DNA of 32,646 nucleotides from assembly GCA_019058015.1 (NCBI GenBank), contig JAHLWH010000234.1, positions 1 to 32,646 of the forward strand. The letters are read 5' to 3'. Shown here in pieces: positions 1-8,450 of this stretch. The translations under genes and the position numbers were made by a program. This stretch comes from Promethearchaeota archaeon. GTDB lineage: Archaea; Asgardarchaeota; Lokiarchaeia; Sigyniarchaeales; SOKP01. Under the pieces are notes generated by a model, which worked only from the letters and a program-made list of their open reading frames with translations, did no database searches and had not been told where the DNA came from. The number at the start of each line of letters is the position of its first letter. Position 1 is the stretch's first letter.

Positions 1-441
1 AAAGACTATAAATTCATTGAGACTGATGAGATTATTGAAGAGATGGCTGGTAAATCTATTCCAGAGATTTTTAAAGAAGATGGAGAAATTAGATTTAGAG
101 AATATGAAATTGCGGCTTGTAAGAAAGTTTCTCAATTAAAGAACGTTATTGTCTCTTGTGGGGGCGGTGTAGTTTTAAATAAAATAAATATTGATTATAT
201 TAAGCGTGATTTTCATATCGTTTTATTAACTGCAGCCCCTGAGGAAATATTGAAAAGAATAATGAAAGAGGGGGAAAAAAAAAGACCGCTTCTAGATAAA
301 CCAGATCCAATGGAGGAAATTAAGGTATTATTAAAATTTAGATCTTCTTTTTATGGCGCTCATGCAGTATTTACAGTTGATACAACCGGAAAGAGTATTG
401 ATGACATTGTTTCCGAAATAATTATTAAAATCAGTGTTTAA
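1..441 (+). CDS. aroK: Shikimate kinase, bacterial AroK type (5' end outside window)
   Basis: This enzyme phosphorylates shikimate at the 3-hydroxyl with ATP in the chorismate pathway. The frame is open from base 1, so the gene begins upstream and the Walker A loop is not in the window. What remains fits the P-loop (bacterial) shikimate kinase family: the FIETDEIIEE segment followed by GKSIPEIF, the FREYE helix that contributes a shikimate-binding Arg, the SCGGG shikimate-binding glycines, and a lid-type KKRPLL segment. The ATG at 43 is internal, since upstream codons already match the family. It ends in TAA, 31 bases before the convergent dehydroquinate dehydratase gene, so two steps of one pathway sit together. 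Many archaea use an unrelated GHMP-type shikimate kinase, so the bacterial type is notable. A fusion to another Aro domain upstream cannot be excluded. Confidence 0.9.
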   Translation, partial: KDYKFIETDEIIEEMAGKSIPEIFKEDGEIRFREYEIAACKKVSQLKNVIVSCGGGVVLNKINIDYIKRDFHIVLLTAAPEEILKRIMKEGEKKRPLLDKPDPMEEIKVLLKFRSSFYGAHAVFTVDTTGKSIDDIVSEIIIKISV

Positions 442-472
442 TTAGTTCATTGAAAAGTAATCTTAACTTAGA

Positions 473-1210
473 TTAGGAGATGTATTTTAATATTTCTCTT
501 ATTGTGGTAATTGATATTTGTCCCGGAGCAGTTTGGTCTTTATAAGACCCATAAGTAAGATATGAGCCAGCTTTTAGACAAAAGATTCGGGACAGTATTC
601 CCAACTCACCCATACAAAAACTAATGATTTTTTGATTTTCTGTTCCCAATTCTTTACAAATTCTTAAAGGAATAATGTTATCTTCAAAGTTTTTCGCGTA
701 AAAAATCAATTTTATTAAGTAATTTGAAGGAGATTTTTCTAAATTAACAGTAAGTTTATCAAATTTTGCTTTAAATTTTGATAATAGTTCTATAACGGTC
801 TCATAATCAGGGGTTTTATTAAAGTTATGGTAAGAAAAGATAATTTTAACATTCTTATTAGAAGCTTTTTTAATTGCATTTTGCAGGAATTCATCATCAT
901 TATCCATTTCAATATCCACATAGGTTGGGCTTAGATTTATCACTTGATTGGTTATATCAAATCGTTTTTTATCTTCAATATCTAGCTTACCACCTTCACT
1001 AAATTTTCGAAAAGTTAAAATAACAGGAATTTTAACTCCAATAAGATTGAGTAATTCTTTTAAGAAGTTTAAAGTTAAGGATTCAATATTTTTAATATAA
1101 TCCAATCGAAATTCAATGATGTCAGGTCTTAATTTTAATAATTCTTCGGTTTTTTCTTTCAATTTATTAATTTCAGTTGTTTCTACTGGAATTGGAATAC
1201 AAATATTCAT
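473..1210 (-). CDS. aroD: 3-dehydroquinate dehydratase, type I
   Basis: This cytosolic class I enzyme dehydrates 3-dehydroquinate to 3-dehydroshikimate through a Schiff base. The 245-residue length is normal for the single-domain archaeal/bacterial form. Visible signature residues are the EFRLDY strand (about 33-38), the general-base His128 in SYHNF, the probable Schiff-base Lys152 in DKLTVN, the FCMGELGILSR segment ending in Arg208, and the C-terminal TAPGQ loop (227-231) that closes over substrate. The ATG start matches the beginning of family members; I see no clear Shine-Dalgarno site, and upstream DNA is AT-rich with TATA-like sequence, so a short leader or leaderless message is possible. 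It converges on aroK. Assignment rests on the conserved residues and is firm. Confidence 0.94.
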   Translation of the reverse strand: MNICIPIPVETTEINKLKEKTEELLKLRPDIIEFRLDYIKNIESLTLNFLKELLNLIGVKIPVILTFRKFSEGGKLDIEDKKRFDITNQVINLSPTYVDIEMDNDDEFLQNAIKKASNKNVKIIFSYHNFNKTPDYETVIELLSKFKAKFDKLTVNLEKSPSNYLIKLIFYAKNFEDNIIPLRICKELGTENQKIISFCMGELGILSRIFCLKAGSYLTYGSYKDQTAPGQISITTIREILKYIS

Positions 1211-1286
1211 TTTCTATTTTTTAAACACTTATTTTAATATAATTTTAAATTTAATTTAAGAAAAAAAGAATAAAAGAGAATAAATT

Positions 1287-1928
1287 TTAATCTCGATAAC
1301 CAATTGCTTTTTTAATTTCTTCTTCAGACATTGCCAATGTATCCGTAGAATCAATTTTTTGAAGTAAATTCTTATTTTTATAATGCTCTATTATTGGTTC
1401 AGCATTTTTTTCATATACATCCAACCTGTTATTTACCGTCTCTTCAGTATCATCTGAACGATGCTTTAGTTCTGCACCACATTTATCACAAATCCCTTCC
1501 TTTTTTGGTGGTAAAGTATAGATATTATAAATCTCACTACACTTAGGGCATGAAACCCTTCCTGTTAGCCGTTTCATGATAATATCACGTGATACTTCTA
1601 ATAATAGAAAAGCATCAATATCAGTTATTTCATCAAGGGCTTCCGCTTGTTCTATAGTGCGGGGAAAACCATCAAGTAGAAACCCATTCTCTTTTGCATC
1701 ATTTTGACTCAGTCTATCTTTTATCATATCTATTACAACATCATCTGGAACAAGAGCACCATCATCCATGTATTTTTTTGCTTTCAACCCTAATTCGGTT
1801 TTATTCCTTAAATTCTCCCGAAAAATATCCCCTGTGCTTATATGAGGTATTTTAGGTAAAATTGTTTTAATTTGTCCAGCAAATGTGCCCTTACCACCTC
1901 CAGGGGGGCCAAATAAAACATATTTCAT
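1287..1928 (-). CDS. adk: Adenylate kinase with zinc-binding lid
   Basis: This enzyme converts ATP plus AMP to two ADP in the cytosol. The 213-residue protein has the P-loop GPPGGGKGT (7-15), the AMP-binding STGDIFR segment (31-37), DGFPRT (86-91), and a long lid with a four-cysteine zinc site, Cys127/Cys130 and Cys147/Cys150. The lid is followed by the HRSDDTEETVNNRL arginine/aspartate segment typical of the family. It is the ordinary bacterial/eukaryotic-type Adk rather than the shorter archaeal trimeric AdkA. It lies 76 bases upstream of aroD on the same strand, so co-transcription is possible but unproven. The ATG at 1928 is the natural start because the P-loop begins only a few residues in. 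Confidence 0.95.
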   Translation of the reverse strand: MKYVLFGPPGGGKGTFAGQIKTILPKIPHISTGDIFRENLRNKTELGLKAKKYMDDGALVPDDVVIDMIKDRLSQNDAKENGFLLDGFPRTIEQAEALDEITDIDAFLLLEVSRDIIMKRLTGRVSCPKCSEIYNIYTLPPKKEGICDKCGAELKHRSDDTEETVNNRLDVYEKNAEPIIEHYKNKNLLQKIDSTDTLAMSEEEIKKAIGYRD

Positions 1929-2068
1929 GTTAAAATTTACACCAATATCTAATATAGTTTGAATTATTAATATTTAATAATTAATATATCGTTTTTTTCT
2001 AATTATTATTTACAATAATAATAAATATTGAATATACTTTATTGCTATAAATTAAAATTAAAGAGGAA

Positions 2069-2653
2069 GTGGTTTTTTTGAGTATTGAATTAACTGAGCC
2101 AAGAATAAAAGGGAATAAAAGTTTGGAAGAGTGTATATTTGAGAGGGTAAGTGTTAGGAGTTTTAAGGATAAGGAAATTGAAATCGAAAAAATATCCCAA
2201 ATTTTATGGGCAGGTCAAGGTAAAAAAGGGTATAAAAGGACCGTTCCATCAGCAGGTGCCACTTATCCTTTAGAGTTATATATTACAATTAAAGGTAAGG
2301 GTTTTTTTCATTATAATTCTAATATAAATCTATTAGAATTAAAAAACGAAGGTGATTTTGGAAAAGATTTAGCTAATGCATCTTTAAATCAAATGTTTAT
2401 CTATGAAGCACCAATGAATATTATAATTTGTGCTGATTTCAATAGAACATGCGATCATTATGGTAAAAGAGGTGTGAGATACGTTTATATGGAAATTGGT
2501 CACTGTGCACAAAATATTGAATTAGAAGCGGTTGCATTGGGGTTAGCTTCCGTTCCTATTGGTGCATTTCATGACGATGAGGTAAAGAAAGTATTAGATA
2601 TACCTAAAAATCTTGAACCGTTATATATTATTCCTATTGGATATCAAAAATAA
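2069..2653 (+). CDS. SagB-type nitroreductase-family flavoprotein
   Basis: This is a small FMN-dependent oxidoreductase of the nitroreductase superfamily, closest in motif layout to SagB/McbC-type dehydrogenases. Visible features are the FMN-phosphate RVSVRSF segment, the PSAGATYPLELY motif characteristic of the SagB group, the ADFNRTCDHYGKRG region, the EIGHCAQNIELEAVALGLA helix and the ASVPIGAF strand. The longest frame begins with GTG at 2069, only two bases after the GAGG at 2063-2066; TTG at 2078 has better spacing (11) and gives the family-like start SIELTEPRIKGNKSLEE, so I prefer 2078. No thiopeptide or YcaO partner is nearby, so there is no evidence for a role in peptide azole formation; the substrate is unknown. 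It converges on the response regulator gene with a four-base gap. Confidence 0.85.
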   Translation: MVFLSIELTEPRIKGNKSLEECIFERVSVRSFKDKEIEIEKISQILWAGQGKKGYKRTVPSAGATYPLELYITIKGKGFFHYNSNINLLELKNEGDFGKDLANASLNQMFIYEAPMNIIICADFNRTCDHYGKRGVRYVYMEIGHCAQNIELEAVALGLASVPIGAFHDDEVKKVLDIPKNLEPLYIIPIGYQK

Positions 2654-2657
2654 AAAC

Positions 2658-3020
2658 CTATTTCTTTAAAACCTCATTAATTTTATCAGCTAATTTTTCA
2701 AAATCGAAAGGTTTTTCAATAAAATCAACTGCTCCAATTGAAAGTGCTTCTTCTCTAACCGTTTTATCTGCACTAGCAAAAATAATTTTTGGGTTTTTTC
2801 CAAGACTAATAATTTCTTTTGTAGCATCAATTCCACTTTTAATCGGCATCCGATGATCCATTAAAATAATATCTGGTTTTTCTGAAAATGATTTAAATTT
2901 CTCAACAGATTCCTGCCCATTCTTTGCAATCCCAATAACTTGAAATCCCCAAAAACTCAATAATTTTTGATATAGATCTCGGATTGCTCGATCATCCTCA
3001 ACGATAAAAATGTTTGTTAT
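2658..3020 (-). CDS. Single-domain response regulator (apparent AUA start)
   Basis: This is a CheY-like receiver domain with no output domain. The full fold requires reading upstream of the first TTG at 2960: the frame runs from a stop just above 3030 and, from ATA at 3020, encodes ITNIFIVEDD, the expected first strand and acidic pocket. The phospho-acceptor is Asp55 in IILMDHRMP, with the Ser/Thr position in FASADK and the conserved Lys in IEKPFD. Between the upstream in-frame stop and the acidic pocket there is no ATG, GTG or TTG, so initiation at ATA (3020) or ATT (3011), or translational coupling, must be invoked. It starts only four bases after the histidine kinase stop, which makes it the obvious phospho-transfer partner. 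It ends in TAG. Confidence 0.85.
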   Translation of the reverse strand: MTNIFIVEDDRAIRDLYQKLLSFWGFQVIGIAKNGQESVEKFKSFSEKPDIILMDHRMPIKSGIDATKEIISLGKNPKIIFASADKTVREEALSIGAVDFIEKPFDFEKLADKINEVLKK

Positions 3021-3024
3021 TTTC

Positions 3025-5819
3025 CTAAACCTCTGGAATTATTATAATAAAATTACTTCCTTTTGAATAGTCTCCTTGAATTTTATCTTCCACCCAAATT
3101 TCTCCATTATATAGTGATATAATTTTCTTTACTAATGATAACCCCAACCCCATACCACTTGTGCTCTTATCTGCTCTATAAGCCCTTTCAAAAATTATCT
3201 CTTTTTGATCATCAGAAATTCCGTTACCATTATCAATAAATTCCATTTTAAGAAATTTACTACCCTCTTTTTTAATTTTTGAAAATTTAATGAGAATTTC
3301 AACAATGGGGCGTTCATTATATTTTACAGCATTAATTAATATGTTTTCAAATACATCTATTAAGAGATCATTTGCTTTAACAAACAATTTTTTTTTTCAG
3401 TCTCAATCTCTGCATTAATTTTTCTCTTCTGGAAATTTTTCTTCAAAATCTCTACTGATTCTTTTAAAACCTCACAAACTTTTATACGTTGTGTAAGAAT
3501 TTGAGTCTTATCCAAATCAGATAGTTTTTGTACATTTGAGATCAAGGTTGCACCCCTTTTAACTTGCTCTTTTGTAGTATTAAACATACTTCTTACTTCA
3601 GGTAATATAGTTTCCTCACCTAAATAATGTGTAGCAATTTCTATTGAAGATAAGATATTCTGAAGAATATTATTCATATCGTGAGCAAAAAGATCCTTAT
3701 AAAAATTAACACGATTATAAGCTTCGCGATAATTTTCTTGCGATTCTTTTAGTTTTTGTTCTGCTTTTTTCCTCTCTGTGATATCCTGTATTATAAATTG
3801 TATCAAGGATTGATCCTCTATCTTTATTAAAGAACCATGGAGATTTGTCCATATTATACCTCCAATTGATCTACTTAATGGAAACTCAAATGATTCTGTA
3901 GCTTCACCTCTAAGCGCTTGTTTGAACTGCTTTTCGAATAATGGTATAAGAGGTTTATTTCTCTCATTTAATGAGAAAATTTCTCTGAAATTTCTTCCGA
4001 TTAAATAATCTTTCGTATGCGTAGAAAGAAAATGATTTGTAGCAGTATTACAATCTATAAGATTTCCTTGTAAATCCAAAAGACCTATGGAATATGGAGA
4101 ACTTTCGAATAAATGTCGATATTTTTCTTCGGATTCCCTTAATTTTTGTTCCCAATTTTTTCTTTCTGTGATATCACGGGTTAGACTGTAAAAACCTATT
4201 TTTTTTCCATTAGAATCTAATTTCATATTACAAATTCCTTCATATATTCGTTTCACTCCATCATATCTAGTAGTCTCAACCTCAAATGTTGCACTAGGAA
4301 CCTCTTCTCTATAAACTTGATTGAAGATCTTGAATAACATTTTTTTATATTTCTGATCCACAAAATCTGCATAATATTTTCCTATCATTTCATCTTTTGG
4401 AACGCCATAGTAATTACTATGATATTTATTTACAAAAGTATAATTACCTTTCAGATCAAGTTCAAAATATCCTTCTTCAATATTTTCAAGTATATTTCGA
4501 TATTTTTCTTCCGATTCTTTAATCTTCCGTTCCGCTAACACACGCTCAGTAATATCACGGCTGATTCCGAACAAGACATCTTGATCATCCCAACGACCTT
4601 TAGTAAAAATCGTTTCAACGGGAATTATTTTCTCTTCCTTGGTAATAAATGGAATATTACAAGAATTAATTTTACCCTCAACTAAGTCTCTGAAAATTCT
4701 AAGCGCACGATCGTGTTGGGCAGGGGAATAAATTTTTAATATATTCATTTTTAACATTTCCTCTTCTGAATAATTTAAGGTTTTTAAAACGGAAGGATTA
4801 ACACTGAGAAAGCGTCCATCGAAATTCAGAACAAATATTAATTCTTGCATAGATTCGAATAACGTTTGTAAATTTGCCTGACTTTCTTGAAGAGCTTCTT
4901 CGGTTTGAATTTTTTCAATAATTGTACCGGTCTCTTGTGCTATAGTTTGAAATATTTTTTTTTCTTCGTTTGAGAAGAAATGACGATTTTTAGAGGCAAT
5001 ATTTATTGCTCCAAAGACTTTATTTTTTACAAAAAAGGGGATACTGGCAAAGGATAATATTCCCCACTTTTTTGAACGCCTAGGATGAATTTTGGAATAA
5101 TCATCTGTAATAAGTGGCTGCCCTTCGTTAAAAACAATATTATAAGCACCTTCGTCGATTTTAACTCGCTTAACATCTTTAATAAAATCGGAAGGAAGCC
5201 CTTTAAAACAAGCTAATTCAGCAATCCTTGTGCTTTCATCCACTAAATAAATACCACCCCCTTCAAAATTCATCAATTCAAGGGTTGAATTTAATACATT
5301 TTCTAATAACAATGATAAGTCCTTAATTTTATTTACCGCTATTATAATTCGGTTTAAAACTTCCATTTTTCTTGCGTATTCTTTTATATTTTCTTCTGCC
5401 TTCTTGCGTTCGGTTATATCTAGAAGTGATGCTACACTTTTTTTGGTTCTAGGAATCATATCGATAGTTATCAATATATTCCGAATATCACCTCTTTTAT
5501 TGATGAAATGAAACTCGTAACTTTTTGGAGCAATGTCAGAGGTTTTTCTGCGTGAGTAATGATACTTTTTCATCATCTCTAAATCTTCTTTGATAACAAA
5601 TTCAGTCCATTTTTTTTTCCATTCAATCTCTTCTTTTGAGTAACCAGAGAGTTCTTCAAACTTTTCGTTTGCAAGTGAAATGGTGGTGTCCTTCTCGATT
5701 ATAACAGTTGCAGTTCCTGTATTTTCAAAAATAGTTCGGTATTTTTCTTCAGATTCCTTTAAATTTAGTTCCTTCTCTATTCGCTTTCTTGACTCCAATT
5801 TTTTATCCTTTTTATTCAA
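3025..5819 (-). CDS. Cytosolic PAS-GAF-PAS-PAS-PAS histidine kinase, frame broken in an A10 run
   Basis: This is a soluble sensor histidine kinase without membrane segments. Order of domains: PAS1 (about 21-137), GAF (150-305), PAS2 (315-425), PAS3 (433-553), PAS4 (563-685), each PAS closing with an ITER-type motif, then a phospho-acceptor helix with His713 in FAHDMNNILQNIL. The frame from the TTG start at 5819 stops at 3360. The catalytic ATPase domain continues in another frame at 3387-3025, with the N box ENILINAVKYNE, G1 DNGNGIS and G2 GMGLGLSLV. The two frames meet at plus-strand T10 (3388-3397): 11 A residues on the coding strand, or a -1 slip, would join ETEKK to LFVKANDLL exactly. This may be an assembly indel, a real mutation or slippage. 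It is followed by the receiver gene. Confidence 0.85.
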
Positions 5820-5854
5820 TTTTAATCATCATTTTTTTATTTTAATATAACACA

Positions 5855-5863
5855 CATATAAAG
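5855..5863 (-). promoter_or_regulatory. TATA-like box for the histidine kinase operon
   Basis: The minus strand reads CTTTATATG here, 36-44 bases upstream of the TTG start at 5819. Archaeal TATA boxes are centred about 26 bases before the start site, which would put transcription start near 5833 and leave a leader of about 14 bases. Inference from position and sequence only. Confidence 0.4.
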
Positions 5864-6059
5864 TTAAAATTATTAAATTAAAATTTAAGTAGGAAAATAA
5901 TTGAATTAGAAAATATTGATTCTTGATCTTTATATTTAATACAAATATTTCATATAAAGTTTAAAATTATTTTATATACGAAATTCGATTCTATTTAAAA
6001 ATTATATAAAAATTAATATAGGATATAAATTAAGAAGAAAAAAATGTAGATATTTAAAT

Positions 6060-6851
6060 TTACATAAATAATTGCGAATATCTATCCTTTGATCCAGGTT
6101 CTTTTTGCGGTAAATGCATTTGTTGAGCTTTTTGGGCTAATTCCATCATCTTATTTTTTATCTCTTTACCACGGTCTAATAAATCTGAGACATCAACTCC
6201 CAATTGATAAATAGTATTGAGAGCCTTTATTATTTCCGCGCCCCCTTCTGGTGTTGGAATCTGCTGGTATGCATCAGTGAATAAAATATATGCATCAATG
6301 GGATTATTCAAGCATTCATTTAAAATTGAGGCTTCAGGTCCTACCACTAAACCTTTAGGTATAATCTCAAAACCGAGTTTTTCAAGTTTTTCCTTTATCT
6401 CTTTCTCAGCAGCAAAAAAAACCTTAAACTCTTCGACCATATGCAATGTGGGAATGCCTTGTAGTATCACCATTTCATTAGCTTTTATATCTTGAGACAG
6501 AGCCCAGTTGCAAATTGTCCTGGCAAGGTCAGAATAGTCTTTTGGACTAGAAAATGGGAGCTCACAAACACCAACAATTAAATTCTTATCTTCAGAATAA
6601 TATAATCTAAAAGGGCGCCTTAATATCCCATCTGTAAACACTGCAATAGGCGGAAATGAATCGCTTGCAACAAACCCGATTTGTTTAATATCTTCAATTT
6701 TTTCAACCAACTCGTTAGTTACTATAGGTCCAATTAATCCAATACCTGCAAATCCCAAAATAATTGTAGAGTTTGGCTGAATTTCTTTAGGATCAACCTC
6801 TAATACAACCCTGCTTTTTTTACCTCGCTCGCAAATATATTCCTTTGTCAT
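6060..6851 (-). CDS. PAC2-family proteasome assembly chaperone homologue
   Basis: This 263-residue protein belongs to the PAC2 family (archaeal PbaA/PbaB-like, eukaryotic PAC2 fold). Diagnostic features are the N-terminal IILGFAGIGLIGPIVTNEL segment (about 31-49), the SFPPIAVFTDG loop, the ILQGIPT strand and a long charged C-terminal helix. The last three residues, Leu-Phe-Met, resemble the HbYX-type tail (hydrophobic, aromatic, any) that lets some archaeal homologues dock on the 20S proteasome, although Phe replaces Tyr. Not every PAC2 protein is a proteasome factor, and no proteasome subunit gene is in the window, so the role is inferred. The ATG at 6851 precedes the conserved domain by about 30 residues. 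The flanking genes give no functional hint. Confidence 0.85.
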   Translation of the reverse strand: MTKEYICERGKKSRVVLEVDPKEIQPNSTIILGFAGIGLIGPIVTNELVEKIEDIKQIGFVASDSFPPIAVFTDGILRRPFRLYYSEDKNLIVGVCELPFSSPKDYSDLARTICNWALSQDIKANEMVILQGIPTLHMVEEFKVFFAAEKEIKEKLEKLGFEIIPKGLVVGPEASILNECLNNPIDAYILFTDAYQQIPTPEGGAEIIKALNTIYQLGVDVSDLLDRGKEIKNKMMELAQKAQQMHLPQKEPGSKDRYSQLFM

Positions 6852-6949
6852 AATATTCTCACAAAAATTTGATTTTCTAAAGAAGTAATTGTAATGAATA
6901 TAATTAATTCTTTCTAATATTTACCAAAGATGATATATAATAAGAAATT

Positions 6950-6957
6950 TTTATATA
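6950..6957 (+). promoter_or_regulatory. TATA-like box upstream of the longin-like gene
   Basis: TTTATATA, followed by C, sits about 95 bases before the ATG at 7048. The same TTTATATAC string recurs before the dehydrogenase at 8428, suggesting a local promoter consensus. A start site near 6980 would leave a leader of about 68 bases. Confidence 0.35.
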
Positions 6958-7047
6958 CTTCTTAGATGTTAAAGAAAAGGTAAATTTATTTTATTTATAA
7001 AAAAGTAATTAATATCATTAAAGTAAATAGTTGTGCTGAAAAAATAA

Positions 7048-7635
7048 ATGAATATTCCAGATATATCAAATTTAATTTATTTTATTCATTTTGGCACCCA
7101 AGAAAATATATATTTTTCTTGGAAATCAAAATATAGACCAAAAGCTTTCATTTTTGATTACGCAATTGCAAAAGATGCAATTAAATCCAATATATATTTC
7201 CATTTAAATAAGGGAGATGTTAAGATCGTATATCAAAAAAAGAATAACTTTATTTATATAATTGGGGGACATATCTCTGTTCAGTTTCAAATTCTTGAGG
7301 CATTATTGGATTATCTTTCAAAAAGATTTATGGAAATTTATGGAGATATGCTATTTGAAATTTTTGATATTGGGACTGATGATTTCTTTAAAGACTTTAT
7401 TTCAAAAATAGAAGATGCGATTAAGCAAATTCCTAATCAAGTCGGGAACGTAATTAACGCGTATTGTAGAATTTGTGGCAAATATGTAAACGTTTATGTG
7501 AAAAAAAGTATGATTGAAGATGCAGAGGATTACCCAGTCGCTTTAGTGTATATGCATCACGGCCACTCTCTTTTATTATATATAGATGCTGATTTCAAAG
7601 TAAGGGGTGCCGAAATCGTTTCAATTACCGGTTAA
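7048..7635 (+). CDS. Longin-like domain protein with C-terminal CxxC/His zinc-type motif
   Basis: I do not recognise a named family. Residues 5-125 look like a small longin/roadblock-type alpha-beta domain: alternating strands, then IYIIGGHISVQFQILEALL entering an amphipathic helix, as in longin folds of trafficking proteins. Residues 136-195 form a second module with Cys140-x2-Cys143 and a His170/His171/His173 cluster, followed by the strand pair SLLLYID and FKVRGAEIV; this looks metal-binding. Asgard genomes are rich in such small longin and roadblock proteins that partner with Ras-like GTPases. That context fits here because a truncated Ras-like GTPase lies immediately downstream, convergent. 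Function is unknown. The ATG start is preceded by AT-rich DNA with no strong Shine-Dalgarno site. Confidence 0.6.
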   Translation: MNIPDISNLIYFIHFGTQENIYFSWKSKYRPKAFIFDYAIAKDAIKSNIYFHLNKGDVKIVYQKKNNFIYIIGGHISVQFQILEALLDYLSKRFMEIYGDMLFEIFDIGTDDFFKDFISKIEDAIKQIPNQVGNVINAYCRICGKYVNVYVKKSMIEDAEDYPVALVYMHHGHSLLLYIDADFKVRGAEIVSITG

Positions 7636-7658
7636 AGATTCTACCTCAGCCTTTTCCT

Positions 7659-7823
7659 CTAATTATTATCAATTATTATTTCTTTTAGAAAAAATTGAAC
7701 ACCTACTGTTAGCTTAGTATCAGGGATAAATTTTCCTTCCACATATCGGTGTCGGAGTGAGGTTTTATCAACACCTCCTTCGCCAGCTACAATAATCTTT
7801 AAAAAAGATGTGCTCTCTTCCAA
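7659..7823 (-). pseudogene. N-terminal remnant of a Ras-like small GTPase
   Basis: The minus strand encodes FLKIIVAGEGGVDKTSLRHR, then YVEGKFIPDTKLTVGVQFF and a short strand before a TAG stop at 7659. This matches the first 50 or so residues of a Rab/Ras-like GTPase: first strand, P-loop, helix 1, and a switch I Thr before the second strand. The P-loop reads GEGGVDKTS, with Asp where the invariant Gly before Lys should be. Nothing resembling the switch II DxxGQ motif or the base-binding NKxD/SAK motifs follows. The frame stays open up to a TGA at 7896-7898, but the only ordinary start is TTG at 7823. I read it as a decayed, truncated gene, although a short expressed peptide is possible. Together with the flanking sequence it accounts for the 7636-7968 gap. 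Confidence 0.72.
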
Positions 7824-7968
7824 CTTCTGAGTATCTTTTGGTTTTGTTTTCTTCTTAACTTTACCACTTTTTATGATATCAGTAGGCTTCTTTATTCACT
7901 TTTAAAATAACTTCATAAAAATCTGAATTTCATATTCTATTAGTTTTTGAAAAATTTATTACTTTTTT

Positions 7969-8367
7969 CTAGAAATTCCACCATCCATAAATTATGGAAA
8001 TAATACCCCCAATTAAAACAACGAGATTCAATACGAGATCGCCTTTATTTGAACTAAATCTACCTTGTTGTTTGTTATAAGTTAGATCTATTAAACCTAA
8101 AAACACTAAAGCGCCTCCAGAAATTAAACTGAAAATTACTCCAAAACTTTCTCCTAAGAAATTTCCGATTGCAGCCAAGATCAGGGTCGGAACAACCCAG
8201 CCAAGGTCAGGTACTGGAAAGCTTCTTTCATGGCTTAAATAGGCTTCTGAATTTTCCGGATTTTTATTTTGTACTTTGAAAAAATCAATCCAAAACCAAA
8301 TAATCGCTGCGCTTCCTAAGATTTGCAAAATTGCCATTAAAATATTAAAAATTTTTATCAACTCCAA
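7969..8367 (-). CDS. Four-helix membrane protein, unknown family
   Basis: This 132-residue hydrophobic protein has four predicted transmembrane segments, roughly residues 8-28, 57-72, 76-94 and 111-130, with a polar loop 30-55 containing KVQNKNPENSEAYLSHERS and a second loop around 95-110. No enzymatic motif is visible and I do not recognise the family. The longest frame starts with TTG at 8367; a second TTG at 8361 and an ATG at 8337 are alternatives, and none has a well-spaced Shine-Dalgarno site. It is divergent from the short-chain dehydrogenase gene, with about 80 bases of AT-rich shared promoter region between them. Confidence 0.65.
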   Translation of the reverse strand: MELIKIFNILMAILQILGSAAIIWFWIDFFKVQNKNPENSEAYLSHERSFPVPDLGWVVPTLILAAIGNFLGESFGVIFSLISGGALVFLGLIDLTYNKQQGRFSSNKGDLVLNLVVLIGGIISIIYGWWNF

Positions 8368-8427
8368 TTGATTTAAAATTATTTAATATAATTATATGCA
8401 TTTAATTAAATTAAGAGTTTTTCAAAC

Positions 8428-8435
8428 TTTATATA
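8428..8435 (+). promoter_or_regulatory. TATA-like box upstream of the short-chain dehydrogenase
   Basis: TTTATATA within CTTTATATACT lies just ahead of the dehydrogenase start region. A start site about 26 bases downstream would fall near 8458, that is after the GTG at 8451 and right before ATA at 8460. If this box is used, the GTG cannot be the initiator. Confidence 0.35.
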
Positions 8436-8450
8436 CTAAAATTTTTAAAG

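Noticed and set aside
2069..2653. Thiazole/oxazole-modified peptide cluster based on the SagB-like gene
   Set aside because: No YcaO cyclodehydratase, precursor peptide or exporter is nearby.
6217..6495. Long antisense frame inside the PAC2 gene
   Set aside because: It is a shadow of the real frame, with no start signal and no recognisable domain. The same holds for antisense frames within sufC, sufB, iscS, cysS, acr3, FTR1 and copA.
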